Below are positions 16,631 to 25,409 of a stretch of 64,000 bases of DNA, in pieces. Made by a program: the position numbers and the translations under genes. The stretch spans positions 1-64,000 of the forward strand of contig JAHHHR010000038.1 of assembly GCA_019359245.1 (NCBI GenBank). The letters are read 5' to 3'. The notes under the pieces were generated by a model. That model was not told the DNA's origin. It saw only the letters and a list, made by a program, of their open reading frames with translations, and searched no databases. This DNA is from Nostoc desertorum CM1-VF14. Lineage in GTDB: Bacteria; Cyanobacteriota; Cyanobacteriia; Cyanobacteriales; Nostocaceae. The first letter of the stretch is position 1, and each line of letters opens with the position of its first letter.

Positions 16631-17920
16631 ATGAGTAAATTTTTAGATACTGCAATTGAAGCGATCGCAGCCCGTGAAATTCTTGATTCACGTGGTAGAC
16701 CGACAATTGAAGCCGAAGTGCATTTAGCCAACGGTGTTGTTGGATTGGCACAGGTTCCCAGTGGTGCCTCGACTGGCTCTTTTGAGGCTCATGAACTGCG
16801 TGATGGCGATAAAAGCCGTTATGGGGGCAAAGGTGTACTCAAGGCAGTACAAAACGTCAAAGAAGCGCTTGCGCCAAAATTGTTAGGCTTGGATGCCCTC
16901 AACCAAGAACTGCTAGACCGGACGATGATCGCCATAGATGGTTCTCCTAACAAATCCAGTTTGGGGGCGAATGCGATTTTGGGGGTTTCCCTAGCGGCAG
17001 CTAAAGCTGGTGCTGAGTCTCTAGATATTCCGCTATATCGCTATTTGGGTGGCCCTTTAGCGAATTTACTACCAGTGCCGTTAATGAACGTGATTAACGG
17101 TGGCGCACACGCCTCAAATAACGTAGATTTTCAAGAGTTTATGATTGTCCCAATTGGCGCAACTTCCTTTCGGGAAGCATTGCGCTGGGGTGCAGAGGTG
17201 TTTGCTACCCTAAGTCAGGTGTTAGATGAAAAGGGTTTGCTGACAGGTGTGGGCGATGAAGGCGGTTTTGCTCCTAACCTAGAATCTAATCAGGTGGCTT
17301 TGGAGTTGCTGGTTGCTGCCATTAAAAAAGCTGGTTATAAGCCAGGGGAAGAAGTAGCTTTGGCTTTGGATGTGGCGGCTAGCGAATTTTATAAGAATGG
17401 TCAGTATGTTTACGATGGTAAACCTCACGCCCCGGCTGAGTTTATTGATTATTTAGGGCAACTAGTTGACCAATATCCAATTGTGTCAATTGAAGATGGC
17501 TTGCACGAGGAAGATTGGCAAAGTTGGCAATTACTCACCCAGAAGTTAGGTTCGCGGGTGCAGTTGGTAGGCGATGACTTATTTGTAACTAACGCCACTC
17601 GCTTGCAAAGAGGCATCCAAGAAAAAGCCGCTAATGCCATTTTGATTAAACTCAATCAAATTGGTTCTCTCACCGAAACCTTAGAAACAATTGATTTGGC
17701 AACTCGTAACAGCATCCGTTCAGTAATTAGCCATCGTTCTGGTGAAACAGAAGACACAACGATCGCTGATTTAGCCGTAGCCACCCGTGCCGGTCAAATC
17801 AAAACAGGTTCCCTCTGTCGCAGCGAACGGGTAGCAAAATATAATCGCTTGCTGCGAATTGAAGATGAACTAGGCGATCGCGCCGTTTATGCTGGTGCTG
17901 TAGGTTTAGGACCGAAGTAG
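16631..17920 (+). CDS. eno: Enolase
   Basis: Enolase interconverts 2-phosphoglycerate and phosphoenolpyruvate in glycolysis and gluconeogenesis. The 429-residue protein is full length and highly conserved: AREILDSRGRPTIEAEV at the start, GANAILGVSLA, GDEGGFAPN (catalytic Glu), SIEDG and GDDLFVTN (metal ligands), ILIKLNQIGSLTET (catalytic Lys) and the signature SHRSGETEDTTIADLAVAT. ATG 16631 gives the expected N-terminus. It is a single gene with an own promoter region of about 330 bp upstream. After the stop lies a repeat-rich stretch before argC, which is on the other strand. Confidence 0.98.
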   Translation: MSKFLDTAIEAIAAREILDSRGRPTIEAEVHLANGVVGLAQVPSGASTGSFEAHELRDGDKSRYGGKGVLKAVQNVKEALAPKLLGLDALNQELLDRTMIAIDGSPNKSSLGANAILGVSLAAAKAGAESLDIPLYRYLGGPLANLLPVPLMNVINGGAHASNNVDFQEFMIVPIGATSFREALRWGAEVFATLSQVLDEKGLLTGVGDEGGFAPNLESNQVALELLVAAIKKAGYKPGEEVALALDVAASEFYKNGQYVYDGKPHAPAEFIDYLGQLVDQYPIVSIEDGLHEEDWQSWQLLTQKLGSRVQLVGDDLFVTNATRLQRGIQEKAANAILIKLNQIGSLTETLETIDLATRNSIRSVISHRSGETEDTTIADLAVATRAGQIKTGSLCRSERVAKYNRLLRIEDELGDRAVYAGAVGLGPK

Positions 17921-18010
17921 GGGCTGGGGAAGAAGCAGGGGAGCAGGGAGCAGGGGGAGAATTCCTCTCCTTACACCCTTCCCCCCGCCCCTCTGCCTCT
18001 TGTGCCCAAT
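17921..18010. repeat. GCAGGGAGCAGGG-type repeat tract
   Basis: A purine-rich run (GGGGAGCAGGGAGCAGGGGG) is followed by a pyrimidine-rich run with CCCCTCTGCCTCTTGTGCCC. The same layout recurs at 52053-52135 after fabF and, in part, at 23480-23533. The two halves can pair, so it may also work as a terminator between the convergent eno and argC genes. Confidence 0.55.
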
Positions 18011-18016
18011 CCCCAA

Positions 18017-19075
18017 TCACGGATAAAACCCCAACTTGGGCAACCCCAAGGTTTCATCCCAGTCCATCATCAGGTTTAGGCACTGAATCGCTTGGCCCGC
18101 CTGTCCTTTAATTAAGTTATCAATTGCTGACATGACAATCACGCGACCTGTGCGCGGGTCAACTTCTACACCGATGTAACAAAGATTACTGCCGTTAGCC
18201 CACTTGGTTTGAGGGTAAACACCACTACCGCAGACTCTCACCCAAGGGGAGTTGCGGTAAAAAGCTGAGAAAATTGTGATTAAATCATCTCGCACTAAAC
18301 CGGGATCGCTCATTGTGGCATATACCGTTGCCAAAATACCGCGCACCATTGGGACAAGGTGAGGTGTAAATTGAATCATGAGTTCGTGACCAGCTAAGTC
18401 ACTGCAAATTTGCTCAATTTCTGGAGTATGACGGTGACGGCCGATATTAAAAGCTGCTATGGAGTTGTCTGCTTCAGCTAGTAATAAGTTGGTTTGAGCT
18501 TGTCGTCCACTGCTAGAGGTGCCAGCCTTGGCATCGATAATAGCTGTTTCTGGTTTGATTAAGCCTTGCTTTAAGAGTGGCGAAAGTGCAAGGAGGCTAG
18601 CAGTGGGATAAGAACCAGGACAGCCAATTAGTTGAGCTTCGGCAATGCGATCGCGATAAAGTTCTGGTAATCCATAAACTGCTGTAGCTGCAATTGTGCG
18701 ATCGCTTCTCTCAATGCCATACCAATTTGTATAAGTTGTCAAATCGCTGAACCGATAATCTGCACTCAAATCTATTACTTTACATCCTTTTTCCAACAGT
18801 TTGGGCGCGATTTGGCAAGCCAGACCATTTGGTAAAGACAAGAAAACTACTTCACAGCGTTGAGCAATCATTTCTGGTTCTACCGCCTCTATTGGCAGGT
18901 TAGCTGTATGAGCCAAATGCGGGTACAAATCTCCAAAGGATTTCCCAATACTGCTCTCGCAGCCTAAATAAACCAGCTCTACTTCTGGATGATCCATCAG
19001 TAGTCGTACTAGTTGTACTCCGCCATAGCCCGACGCGCCAACAATCCCAACGGGTACGCGTCTAAATTTGCCCAT
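18017..19075 (-). CDS. argC: N-acetyl-gamma-glutamyl-phosphate reductase
   Basis: ArgC reduces N-acetylglutamyl phosphate to the semialdehyde with NADPH in arginine synthesis. The 352-residue protein has the Rossmann motif VGIVGASGYGGVQLVRLL at the N-terminus, the active-site cysteine in LIGCPGSYPTASLL, and GTSSSGRQAQ and HRHTPEIEQ around the substrate site. Length is normal for the type 1 enzyme. It converges with eno and diverges from ribBA; no other arginine gene is nearby, as is usual in cyanobacteria, where these genes are scattered. Confidence 0.97.
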   Translation of the reverse strand: MGKFRRVPVGIVGASGYGGVQLVRLLMDHPEVELVYLGCESSIGKSFGDLYPHLAHTANLPIEAVEPEMIAQRCEVVFLSLPNGLACQIAPKLLEKGCKVIDLSADYRFSDLTTYTNWYGIERSDRTIAATAVYGLPELYRDRIAEAQLIGCPGSYPTASLLALSPLLKQGLIKPETAIIDAKAGTSSSGRQAQTNLLLAEADNSIAAFNIGRHRHTPEIEQICSDLAGHELMIQFTPHLVPMVRGILATVYATMSDPGLVRDDLITIFSAFYRNSPWVRVCGSGVYPQTKWANGSNLCYIGVEVDPRTGRVIVMSAIDNLIKGQAGQAIQCLNLMMDWDETLGLPKLGFYP

Positions 19076-19412
19076 GATCTGAAATCCTTATCCCATGAAT
19101 GGTGAATTCGTTATCAGCTATCAACAATATCAGCGACTAGATGCACAGCATACAAAACAGCTGAAACCCCTCTACTTTTTTCAAACGCCGAGAATGAGTG
19201 ACGCGGTAAAATTGTCAAATATTTTATTTGTCTCTCTTGTCTCCCTTTTCTCTGTGGTCGTTGCACTTTATTACTAAACCCCAATTTTAGTGGCAGAAAT
19301 TGTTGCCACGTTATCAAATCATTGCTAGTCTACTTCTCTGCCTTATAAAGGAGCTACAATCTAAAATAAGAAATTGTAAAAAATATTTACGTTGGTAGCT
19401 GGAAATCTTTCT
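19076..19412. other. Divergent spacer between argC and ribBA
   Basis: The spacer holds the promoters of both genes. A 60-codon frame from ATG 19095 to 19277 ends in a hydrophobic stretch (ILFVSLVSLFSVVVALYY) that could be a single membrane helix, but it has no clear ribosome site and no recognised homolog, so I do not call a gene. No FMN riboswitch fold is visible. Confidence 0.4.
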
Positions 19413-21086
19413 GTGTCAGAGCCTAATACTAACCAAGCTTTTAAATTTGATTCGATTGATGCCGCGTTAGCAGACCTAAAAGCTGGTCGCGTCATCGTAG
19501 TGGTAGATGATGAAAATAGAGAAAATGAAGGCGACTTGATTTGTGCTGCCCAATTCGCCACACCTGACATGATTAATTTCATGGCGGTAGAAGCTAGAGG
19601 GCTGATTTGTTTGGCAATGACAGGCGATCGCTTAGACGAGTTAGACTTACCTTTGATGGTAAGTAACATTACAGATACTAACCAAACTGCCTTTACGGTT
19701 AGCATTGATGCTGGCCCAGAATTGGGTGTAACCACTGGCATCTCGGCAGAAGACCGCGCCCGCACTATCCAGGTTACTCTTAATCCAGCCACAAAACCTA
19801 CAGATTTACGTCGTCCTGGTCATATTTTTCCCATTCGGGCTAAAGCTGGTGGCGTACTCAAACGCGCAGGACATACGGAAGCGGCTGTAGACTTATCTCG
19901 ACTAGCAGGGCTATACCCAGCAGGAGTAATTTGTGAAATTCAAAACTCCGATGGTTCAATGGCGCGGTTGCAGCAGTTAGTCGAATACGCAAAACGTCAC
20001 AATTTAAAAATCATTAGTATTGCGGATTTAATCAGTTATCGCCTACAGCACGATCGCCTAGTGTATCGTGAGGTGGTTACCAAGCTGCCTAGTCAATTTG
20101 GTCAGTTTGAAATTTACGCCTACCGTCACACTCTTGATAATACAGAACACGTCGCAGTTGTCAAGGGCGATCCAGCTAATTTCAAAGATGAGCCAGTAAT
20201 GGTGCGGATGCACTCAGAATGCTTAACTGGTGATGCTTTGGGTTCTTTGCGCTGCGACTGTAGGATGCAGCTTGTAGCTGCACTGAAGATGATTGAGTCT
20301 GCTGGTCAAGGTGTAGTTGTATACTTGCGGCAAGAAGGACGGGGAATCGGCTTGATTAACAAGCTGAAAGCCTACTCGTTACAGGATATGGGACTGGATA
20401 CAGTAGAAGCAAATGAGCGTTTGGGATTTCCTGCTGATTTGCGAGACTACGGGATGGGCGCACAAATGCTCATGGACTTGGGCATCAAAAAGATTCGCTT
20501 GATTACCAATAATCCTCGTAAGATTGCTGGAGTCAAGGGCTATGGGTTGGAAGTAGTTGATCGCGTGCCATTGTTAATTGAAGCAACCGACTACAATTCT
20601 TATTACCTAGCGACAAAAGCGCAAAAGCTGGGTCATATGCTGTTACAGACTTATCTGGTAACAGTAGCAATTCATTGGCAAGATGACCCGGAAGCTGTGA
20701 CGGAACGTTATGAACGCTTAGAGAAACTGCGACACTTAGCGAAAACTAATGATTTATTATTGCAGGAAGAAGCACGTCCATTAGCGATCGCTATATTTGA
20801 TGAGCCATCTTTGACAGTACACTTGGGTTTTGATCAAGCAAAAGTTGCTAGCTCTGATTGGTATCAACAAAGTGGTCATCCTTATATACAGGCTATCTTC
20901 CAAATTCTGGATAACCTAGCAACCTTGCCATACATCCAAAAACTAGAGTTTCTAATTTCCTCTGGTTCCGATCCCTTGAGTAATTTACAAGTCCAACTAG
21001 ATCGGCAAACATTCTCTTATGGTACACTGCCTTCATCGATCAGCGATCGCTTAGAAAAGCAGCAAATATATAGCTTTAGCAAATAG
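19413..21086 (+). CDS. ribBA: Bifunctional RibBA (riboflavin synthesis)
   Basis: The protein makes two early riboflavin precursors: DHBP from ribulose 5-phosphate (RibB half) and the pyrimidine from GTP (GTP cyclohydrolase II, RibA half). RibB motifs are VVDDENRENEGDLI and RRPGHIFPIRAKAGGVLKRA with GHTEAAVDL; RibA motifs are the zinc ligands in SECLTGDALGSLRCDCRM and the RQEGRGIGL loop. After the RibA core there is a C-terminal extension of about 130 residues (WQDDPEAVTERYERL onward), as I recall for other cyanobacterial RibBA. I chose GTG 19413 (VSEPNTNQAFKF); TTG 19392 in the same frame would add seven residues. Its stop lies 8 bp from a palindromic element. Confidence 0.95.
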   Translation: MSEPNTNQAFKFDSIDAALADLKAGRVIVVVDDENRENEGDLICAAQFATPDMINFMAVEARGLICLAMTGDRLDELDLPLMVSNITDTNQTAFTVSIDAGPELGVTTGISAEDRARTIQVTLNPATKPTDLRRPGHIFPIRAKAGGVLKRAGHTEAAVDLSRLAGLYPAGVICEIQNSDGSMARLQQLVEYAKRHNLKIISIADLISYRLQHDRLVYREVVTKLPSQFGQFEIYAYRHTLDNTEHVAVVKGDPANFKDEPVMVRMHSECLTGDALGSLRCDCRMQLVAALKMIESAGQGVVVYLRQEGRGIGLINKLKAYSLQDMGLDTVEANERLGFPADLRDYGMGAQMLMDLGIKKIRLITNNPRKIAGVKGYGLEVVDRVPLLIEATDYNSYYLATKAQKLGHMLLQTYLVTVAIHWQDDPEAVTERYERLEKLRHLAKTNDLLLQEEARPLAIAIFDEPSLTVHLGFDQAKVASSDWYQQSGHPYIQAIFQILDNLATLPYIQKLEFLISSGSDPLSNLQVQLDRQTFSYGTLPSSISDRLEKQQIYSFSK

Positions 21087-21094
21087 CTTGTTTT

Positions 21095-21238
21095 AATGAA
21101 AAACTCCACCCACTCAAGGGAATTGAGTTTTTGGGCATCGGGGATGGGGAAGAAGTTACCAATGCCCTATGCCCCAAGCGACGGGGCGACTATCCCTCTA
21201 CAAACAGATGGGAATGAAGTTTCCTGTCGCTTTCAATA
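21095..21238 (-). mobile_element. Palindromic non-autonomous element, copy 1
   Basis: Nearly the whole spacer between ribBA and the amidase gene is one element that recurs in inverted orientation at 62755-62910. One end has the stem AAAAACTC (21099-21106) and GAGTTTTT (21125-21132); the other ends in GCTTTCAATA. Shared blocks include GGGGCGACTATCCCTCTACA. The middle holds a GGGGCAT-type minisatellite and varies in length. The hairpin end resembles subterminal hairpins of IS200/605 elements, so it may be a palindrome-associated element moved by a Y1 transposase. It may also terminate both convergent genes. Confidence 0.65.
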
Positions 21239-21240
21239 AA

Positions 21241-22119
21241 TTATTTACTGACTCGATAGATTGGTCTGACCTGACGATAAGTATTAAGTAAATTTAGAAA
21301 TTTATTACCATCAAAATTGATCGGGTCAACTTTTTGACTTGAACGGTCTACTAGCTTGTGGGTAGTGATGCGCTCGTCTGGGACTTGACTTTGAGCAATT
21401 AACCAAGCAAGAGAATTATACTGCGCTTCCGTATAACCGCTATGGGTTTGTTGGCTGGTAGCGTCATAACCATCTGGGGGTGTTTCCAAAGAAACGTGAT
21501 AAGCAAAATTATTCACAGATGGGGGTAAATTTGGATTAGTCTTTACAGTTTCCACTCCATCAGGACTATCAAATACTGAGTTAGCTGCACCAAAAGCCCG
21601 CTTTTCTGGTGGTACTAGATAAACTACTGTTCCGTCTAACTTGATTAAAGTGTGGTAACTTGCTTGCACATTTTCATCATCATGGGCTACTTGAAAGAAA
21701 TTAATGGCGCTGGAAGCAGAATAACCAGTTTCATGGAGGACGATAATTGGTTGGTTATTGAGAGGAAGGCCGTTAATATCTTGGGCGTAGCGTTCTCCAT
21801 AATTAGTTGGGTTAACTGAGACAACTTCATAATTAGGTCTGTACTGTGCAAAAGCTTGAGTGGTTACGTACCTTGCTACAGGCTTGTTAGTTTTGACTGA
21901 GGACTTGATAACATCTTGAGATTTCTTTTCTAGCTCTTTTGCTGATTGGAATTCTGCCTGGGGATATTGACTCCAGGCTGTAACCTGTGGATTGGATATA
22001 TCAGGTGTTGCCAGATTATTTTGTAATTTTGTCGCTCGTCCAATTAGCAGCACTAGAATTAGAGCCATGAACATCAGCGAGATTAGTAGCACCCTAGTCG
22101 CCCAGTCTTGAAACCTCAT
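21241..22119 (-). CDS. Membrane-anchored N-acetylmuramoyl-L-alanine amidase domain protein
   Basis: A 292-residue protein with one N-terminal membrane helix (residues about 10-28, VLLISLMFMALILVLLIG), a linker of about 90 residues and an Amidase_2/PGRP-type domain. The domain shows QPIIVLHETGYSASSA with the first zinc His, VQASYHTLIKLDGTVVYLV and the late TTHKLVDRSSQKVDP, where His is the second ligand and Lys the usual catalytic helper. It is predicted to cut the bond between muramic acid and the stem peptide, or to act on recycled fragments, in the periplasm. It converges with ribBA across the palindromic element. Confidence 0.82.
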   Translation of the reverse strand: MRFQDWATRVLLISLMFMALILVLLIGRATKLQNNLATPDISNPQVTAWSQYPQAEFQSAKELEKKSQDVIKSSVKTNKPVARYVTTQAFAQYRPNYEVVSVNPTNYGERYAQDINGLPLNNQPIIVLHETGYSASSAINFFQVAHDDENVQASYHTLIKLDGTVVYLVPPEKRAFGAANSVFDSPDGVETVKTNPNLPPSVNNFAYHVSLETPPDGYDATSQQTHSGYTEAQYNSLAWLIAQSQVPDERITTHKLVDRSSQKVDPINFDGNKFLNLLNTYRQVRPIYRVSK

Positions 22120-22447
22120 TTTTCTAATACACGTAAAATGGTAGATATAAACTTGTAGCTAAACTGGCGTATCCTTAATAGAAAAGCACTTCTGTACGCT
22201 TCTACCGCAGATGATATCCAAACGAGAATCGCTATAATACCTTAATTCTAGTCAAATATACGTTACCAGTATATGTTGGAATGCTATGTAATTGTTTTAA
22301 ATGCTTCCTCTGCCTAGGAAGCTATTTCAATGCTATCAAAACCATCATTAGGAAATTTTAAATAAAAAAATACTCAACCACTGATTGTGGGGTGGGCATC
22401 TTGCCAACCCCACAATATTAAAAAATTAAAAATTTATTTCCCTAAGC
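22120..22447. other. Spacer with terminator-like hairpin
   Basis: The spacer upstream of the amidase gene and downstream of the dehydrogenase gene, both on the minus strand. A perfect 10-bp stem ATTGTGGGGT (22384-22393) and ACCCCACAAT (22407-22416) is followed, on the plus strand, by ATTAAAAAATT. No gene is seen. Confidence 0.5.
22384..22416 (-). terminator. Probable terminator of the dehydrogenase gene
   Basis: The 10-bp perfect stem with a 13-base loop lies 32 bp after the stop of the minus-strand dehydrogenase gene. There is no clean T run on the minus strand after it, so termination is likely but not certain. Confidence 0.5.
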
Positions 22448-23305
22448 TTACAAGCCCATAGAGTATAAAATGACACGATCATGCAGTCTGTCAGGCAAAA
22501 TATGCTTCAGCACAGCTCCAATTTTGGCATCTTGTCCAACAAGATAGCGTGTCTTTGGGTGCTTTGCAGTGAGTGCATGGAGAACAGCTTGAGCGACAAT
22601 ATCCGCAGAAATTCCGTTAGATGCGAGAATCTGCATTTTCTTGCGTACAATATTCATCGCCTGACCATAGAGATTTTGTGCTGTTTGCGGTAAATCCTGC
22701 TGTGCTATTTCAGATTGACCAAGGGACTTTTCCCAAATCGGGGTAGCAATAGAACCAGGTTCAATAATTGAAACCGAGATTCCCCAAGGTCGTAATTCCA
22801 TCCGCATCACATCAGTTAGTGCTTCCAAGGCAAATTTTGACGCATTGTAAGCTCCCAGGAACGGTGTAGGGCTTCTACCAGCAATGGAACCCATATTGAC
22901 AATTCGACCCCGATCTTGGCGTAATAGACCAAGAAATCCTTGTGTCACCGCTAATTGTCCGGTAACGTTAACTAGCATCTGGTGTTGAAATTCTGCGATC
23001 GCTAATAATTCTAAAGGGCCTGGGATAGCAATTCCAGCATTATTTACTAAACCTAAAATTCCACCACCACCGACTGCATTTGTTACCTTATCAACCGCAG
23101 ATGCGATCGATTCAGCGTCAGTAACATCTAAAAAAATCGGAGTGAGCCTTTGTGATCCTTTCTGTTTAAGTGTTTGAGCATCACTATCTTGACGCACGCC
23201 AGCAAAAACAGAGAAGCCCAACTGGTCTAAAAGCAAAGCACACGCTTGACCAATTCCTGTTGATGCTCCTGTAACCACTACTGTACGTTGATTTCCTGCA
23301 ACCAT
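22448..23305 (-). CDS. Short-chain dehydrogenase/reductase
   Basis: A 285-residue NAD(P)-dependent SDR enzyme of unknown substrate. The nucleotide motif TGASTGIGQA, the NNAG motif (LVNNAGIAIPGPLELL), the catalytic serine in MGSIAGRSPTPFLG and YNASK are all present. The C-terminal part (ISVSIIEPGSIATPIWEKSL) is typical of classical SDRs close to the retinol or 17-beta-hydroxysteroid dehydrogenase type. I start it at ATG 23305 (MVAGNQRTVVVTG); the open frame runs on to 23566 but that part reads through a CCCTGCC repeat tract and is not coding. A small exported ORF lies upstream on the same strand. Confidence 0.85.
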   Translation of the reverse strand: MVAGNQRTVVVTGASTGIGQACALLLDQLGFSVFAGVRQDSDAQTLKQKGSQRLTPIFLDVTDAESIASAVDKVTNAVGGGGILGLVNNAGIAIPGPLELLAIAEFQHQMLVNVTGQLAVTQGFLGLLRQDRGRIVNMGSIAGRSPTPFLGAYNASKFALEALTDVMRMELRPWGISVSIIEPGSIATPIWEKSLGQSEIAQQDLPQTAQNLYGQAMNIVRKKMQILASNGISADIVAQAVLHALTAKHPKTRYLVGQDAKIGAVLKHILPDRLHDRVILYSMGL

Positions 23306-23479
23306 TAACTCTCTCCGTACTATGATGGGATTGCTGTAATTATGAATTAGTCTGAATAAGCAGGGTACAGGGAAGAAAAACCACGCCCTGAAGGGGTAAA
23401 GCTTCCCTACAGGACGCTGCGCGAACAACCAAGAAAGAATAAGAGCAGCAGTGCTTTCACCCACAAGGAGTTTGATACC

Positions 23480-23533
23480 TTTCTTTCCCCCTGCTCCCTG
23501 CTCCCTGCCCCCTGCCCCCTGCCCCCTGCCTCT
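23480..23533. repeat. CCCTGCC/CCCTGCT heptamer tandem repeat
   Basis: Seven-base units CCCTGCT and CCCTGCC repeat about six times in a row between the dehydrogenase gene and a small ORF. This is a short tandemly repeated repetitive sequence of the type known from filamentous cyanobacteria. Confidence 0.75.
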
Positions 23534-23535
23534 TA

Positions 23536-23766
23536 TCAATCTCTGCAAGTACCAGCGCGAAGACAATCTTCCGTTTGGTCATCTCTAGCTGACATTTGCC
23601 ACGGAAATTTGTCTAACTGAGAATTTGTGCTGTAAACGACTAGAGCAGTTATTATGGAAAGCTGGTTTTCAACAATTGACACGTCATTACTACAAGTACT
23701 GCTTAGTTGAGCATTGTATAAATAAACAGGCAATGCCATTAATCCAATGCAAATTCTCCGATTCAT
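23536..23766 (-). CDS. Possible small exported protein
   Basis: A 76-residue frame with an N-terminal hydrophobic stretch (ICIGLMALPVYLYNAQLSS) that could be a signal peptide, followed by a polar part with several cysteines (SSTCSNDV, EDCLRAGTCRD). It starts at ATG 23766 and ends at the edge of a heptamer repeat. No homolog is recognised. The cysteine pattern and start codon give it some support, but it could be a chance frame. Confidence 0.3.
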   Translation of the reverse strand: MNRRICIGLMALPVYLYNAQLSSTCSNDVSIVENQLSIITALVVYSTNSQLDKFPWQMSARDDQTEDCLRAGTCRD

Positions 23767-24077
23767 AAAACCTCAGCAAAAAACTTCCGATTGCGCTATG
23801 TATAGATACCACCTTGATGAACCGGATTTTCAAAACTGAGTATTATATGTTGATGTTGTGTCAATTTACTCAGCGCTAGTAGCCGCAGAGACGTTATTTC
23901 TAAATGATCGGTTCCACCTTTTTTTGGTTAAGCATTGCCTACAATATGGCTTCCTACTAACTTATGCAGATGCAACCCCAAAAAACAGGATAAAAAACCC
24001 ACAGCACTCAAAAACATATCTTGCTAACTGCATTCCCCGGATAAAATAGTTAACAAATGTTGCCTACTAACTGACTC

Positions 24078-24875
24078 ATGACGCCTTCACAAGACGTAGA
24101 TACTCTAAACGTTCCCAACATCGACGATCAAGAGGGATATGGCAACCCAGACACCAATCCTCTTGATGAGTTACCAGGTGAAGTCGAAATGTCCCTTTTC
24201 GACCACCTAGAAGAGTTGCGACAGCGCATTTTTTATTCGCTGATTGCCGTAGCCATCGGTATCATTGGTTGTTTCTTTGCCGTTAAGCCGATTGTCCAGC
24301 TACTTGAGGTTCCAGCACAAGGAGTAAAATTTCTCCAACTTGCACCTGGAGAATATTTCTTCGTATCACTCAAAGTTGCAGCCTACACTGGCATCGTACT
24401 TACTAGCCCTTTCATTCTTTACCAGATTATCCAGTTTGTGCTTCCAGGACTGACTCGCCGCGAACGCCGTTTACTAGCACCTGTGGTTTTGGGTTCGAGT
24501 GTGCTGTTTGCTGCTGGGTTAGTATTTGCCTATTTACTCCTTATCCCCGCAGCTTTGAATTTTTTCATCAGCTACGGAGCAGATGTTGTTGAACAAATTT
24601 GGTCAATTGATAAATATTTTGAATTTGTGCTGCTACTATTATTCAGCACTGGTTTAGCATTTCAAATTCCCATCATCCAACTGTTACTCGGTAATTTGAA
24701 CATTGTCTCATCTCAACGAATGGTTTCTGGTTGGCGCTACGTGATTATGGGAGCAGTGGTTTTAGGAGCCGTGCTTACACCTTCTACTGACCCCCTGACT
24801 CAAAGTCTTTTAGCGGGAGCAGTTTTAGGGCTTTATTTCGGTGGTGTTGGACTGGTAAAGCTCACAGGGAAATAA
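24078..24875 (+). CDS. tatC: Sec-independent protein translocase TatC
   Basis: TatC is the receptor subunit of the twin-arginine translocase in the cytoplasmic and thylakoid membranes. The 265-residue protein has a cytoplasmic N-terminal tail of about 35 acidic residues, the signature MSLFDHLEELRQRIFYS, six predicted membrane helices and the conserved FVLPGLTRRERR loop and GAVLTPSTDPLTQ. It lies about 1.1 kb from petC, whose product, the Rieske protein, is a known Tat substrate. DUF3067 lies between on the opposite strand. The gene has its own start ATG 24078 and no close upstream partner. Confidence 0.95.
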   Translation: MTPSQDVDTLNVPNIDDQEGYGNPDTNPLDELPGEVEMSLFDHLEELRQRIFYSLIAVAIGIIGCFFAVKPIVQLLEVPAQGVKFLQLAPGEYFFVSLKVAAYTGIVLTSPFILYQIIQFVLPGLTRRERRLLAPVVLGSSVLFAAGLVFAYLLLIPAALNFFISYGADVVEQIWSIDKYFEFVLLLLFSTGLAFQIPIIQLLLGNLNIVSSQRMVSGWRYVIMGAVVLGAVLTPSTDPLTQSLLAGAVLGLYFGGVGLVKLTGK

Positions 24876-25409
24876 CATCTGAAATCGGTAAAAAGATTTT
24901 CAATCTTAGTTTGTGACCAAATGTTTATTCAAGCCCCGATCATTCCTAATTCGTAATTCGTAATTAAACCGATAGCGCAGCATTAGCTAGTATTTAAGCG
25001 TCGGGTCAAAATCCCCCAATTTTAAAGATCGTACCGTTATGGGCAGGCGGGGTCTAAATTTTTATCCATAACGTAATTACGAATTACGAATTGTTAATCT
25101 ATACCAGATATCATAATTAGATAACTATTTTTCAAATAGAGTTAACCATCTTTACTTAACTCACCATTAGCAAGGAGCAACGCATAAGCAATCCCACCTA
25201 GCTCGACTTTCTCTGCCCCAAAAAATGTACCTCGATGTTCAGCAGTTATTAGCAACTAATGTTGAGATAAAAGCCATTAGTTTTTCCTTGAGTATGTGTA
25301 TTTTATCACATTTCCAGTGGGCAAAAACACTATACACGAGCTATGGTATTTTTGGATAAAAAATACTATAAAATACTTAGAAATTTATTAATGTTAATGC
25401 AATAGCGGG
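24876..25409. other. Spacer after tatC, contains a MITE
   Basis: This 534-bp spacer between the convergent tatC and DUF3067 genes contains a 147-bp inverted-repeat element (24947-25093). The remainder is AT-rich and holds no gene I can support. Confidence 0.5.
24947..25093. mobile_element. MITE-like element with 20-bp terminal inverted repeats
   Basis: The left end TAATTCGTAATTCGTAATTA (24947-24966) pairs with the right end TAATTACGAATTACGAATTG (25074-25093) at 19 of 20 positions. The 107-bp interior has no open frame. Shorter pieces of the same AATTCGTAATTCGT motif appear near 44690-44738 and 47577-47597, so this motif is dispersed. It is non-coding and would be a MITE or a folded repeat. 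Confidence 0.7.

Noticed and set aside
19095..19277. 60-codon frame with a hydrophobic end upstream of ribBA
   Set aside because: No clear ribosome site and no known small photosynthetic subunit matches. It may be a chance frame in the divergent promoter region.
23480..23533. CRISPR-like array of short repeats
   Set aside because: The units are contiguous heptamers without spacers, so this is a tandem repeat.
23306..23566. N-terminal extension of the short-chain dehydrogenase
   Set aside because: The frame is open to 23566 but reads through a heptamer repeat as RGQGAGGREQGAGG; the Rossmann motif starts properly after ATG 23305.
23858..24049. 63-codon frame before tatC
   Set aside because: No protein-like pattern and no ribosome site; it lies in the tatC promoter region.
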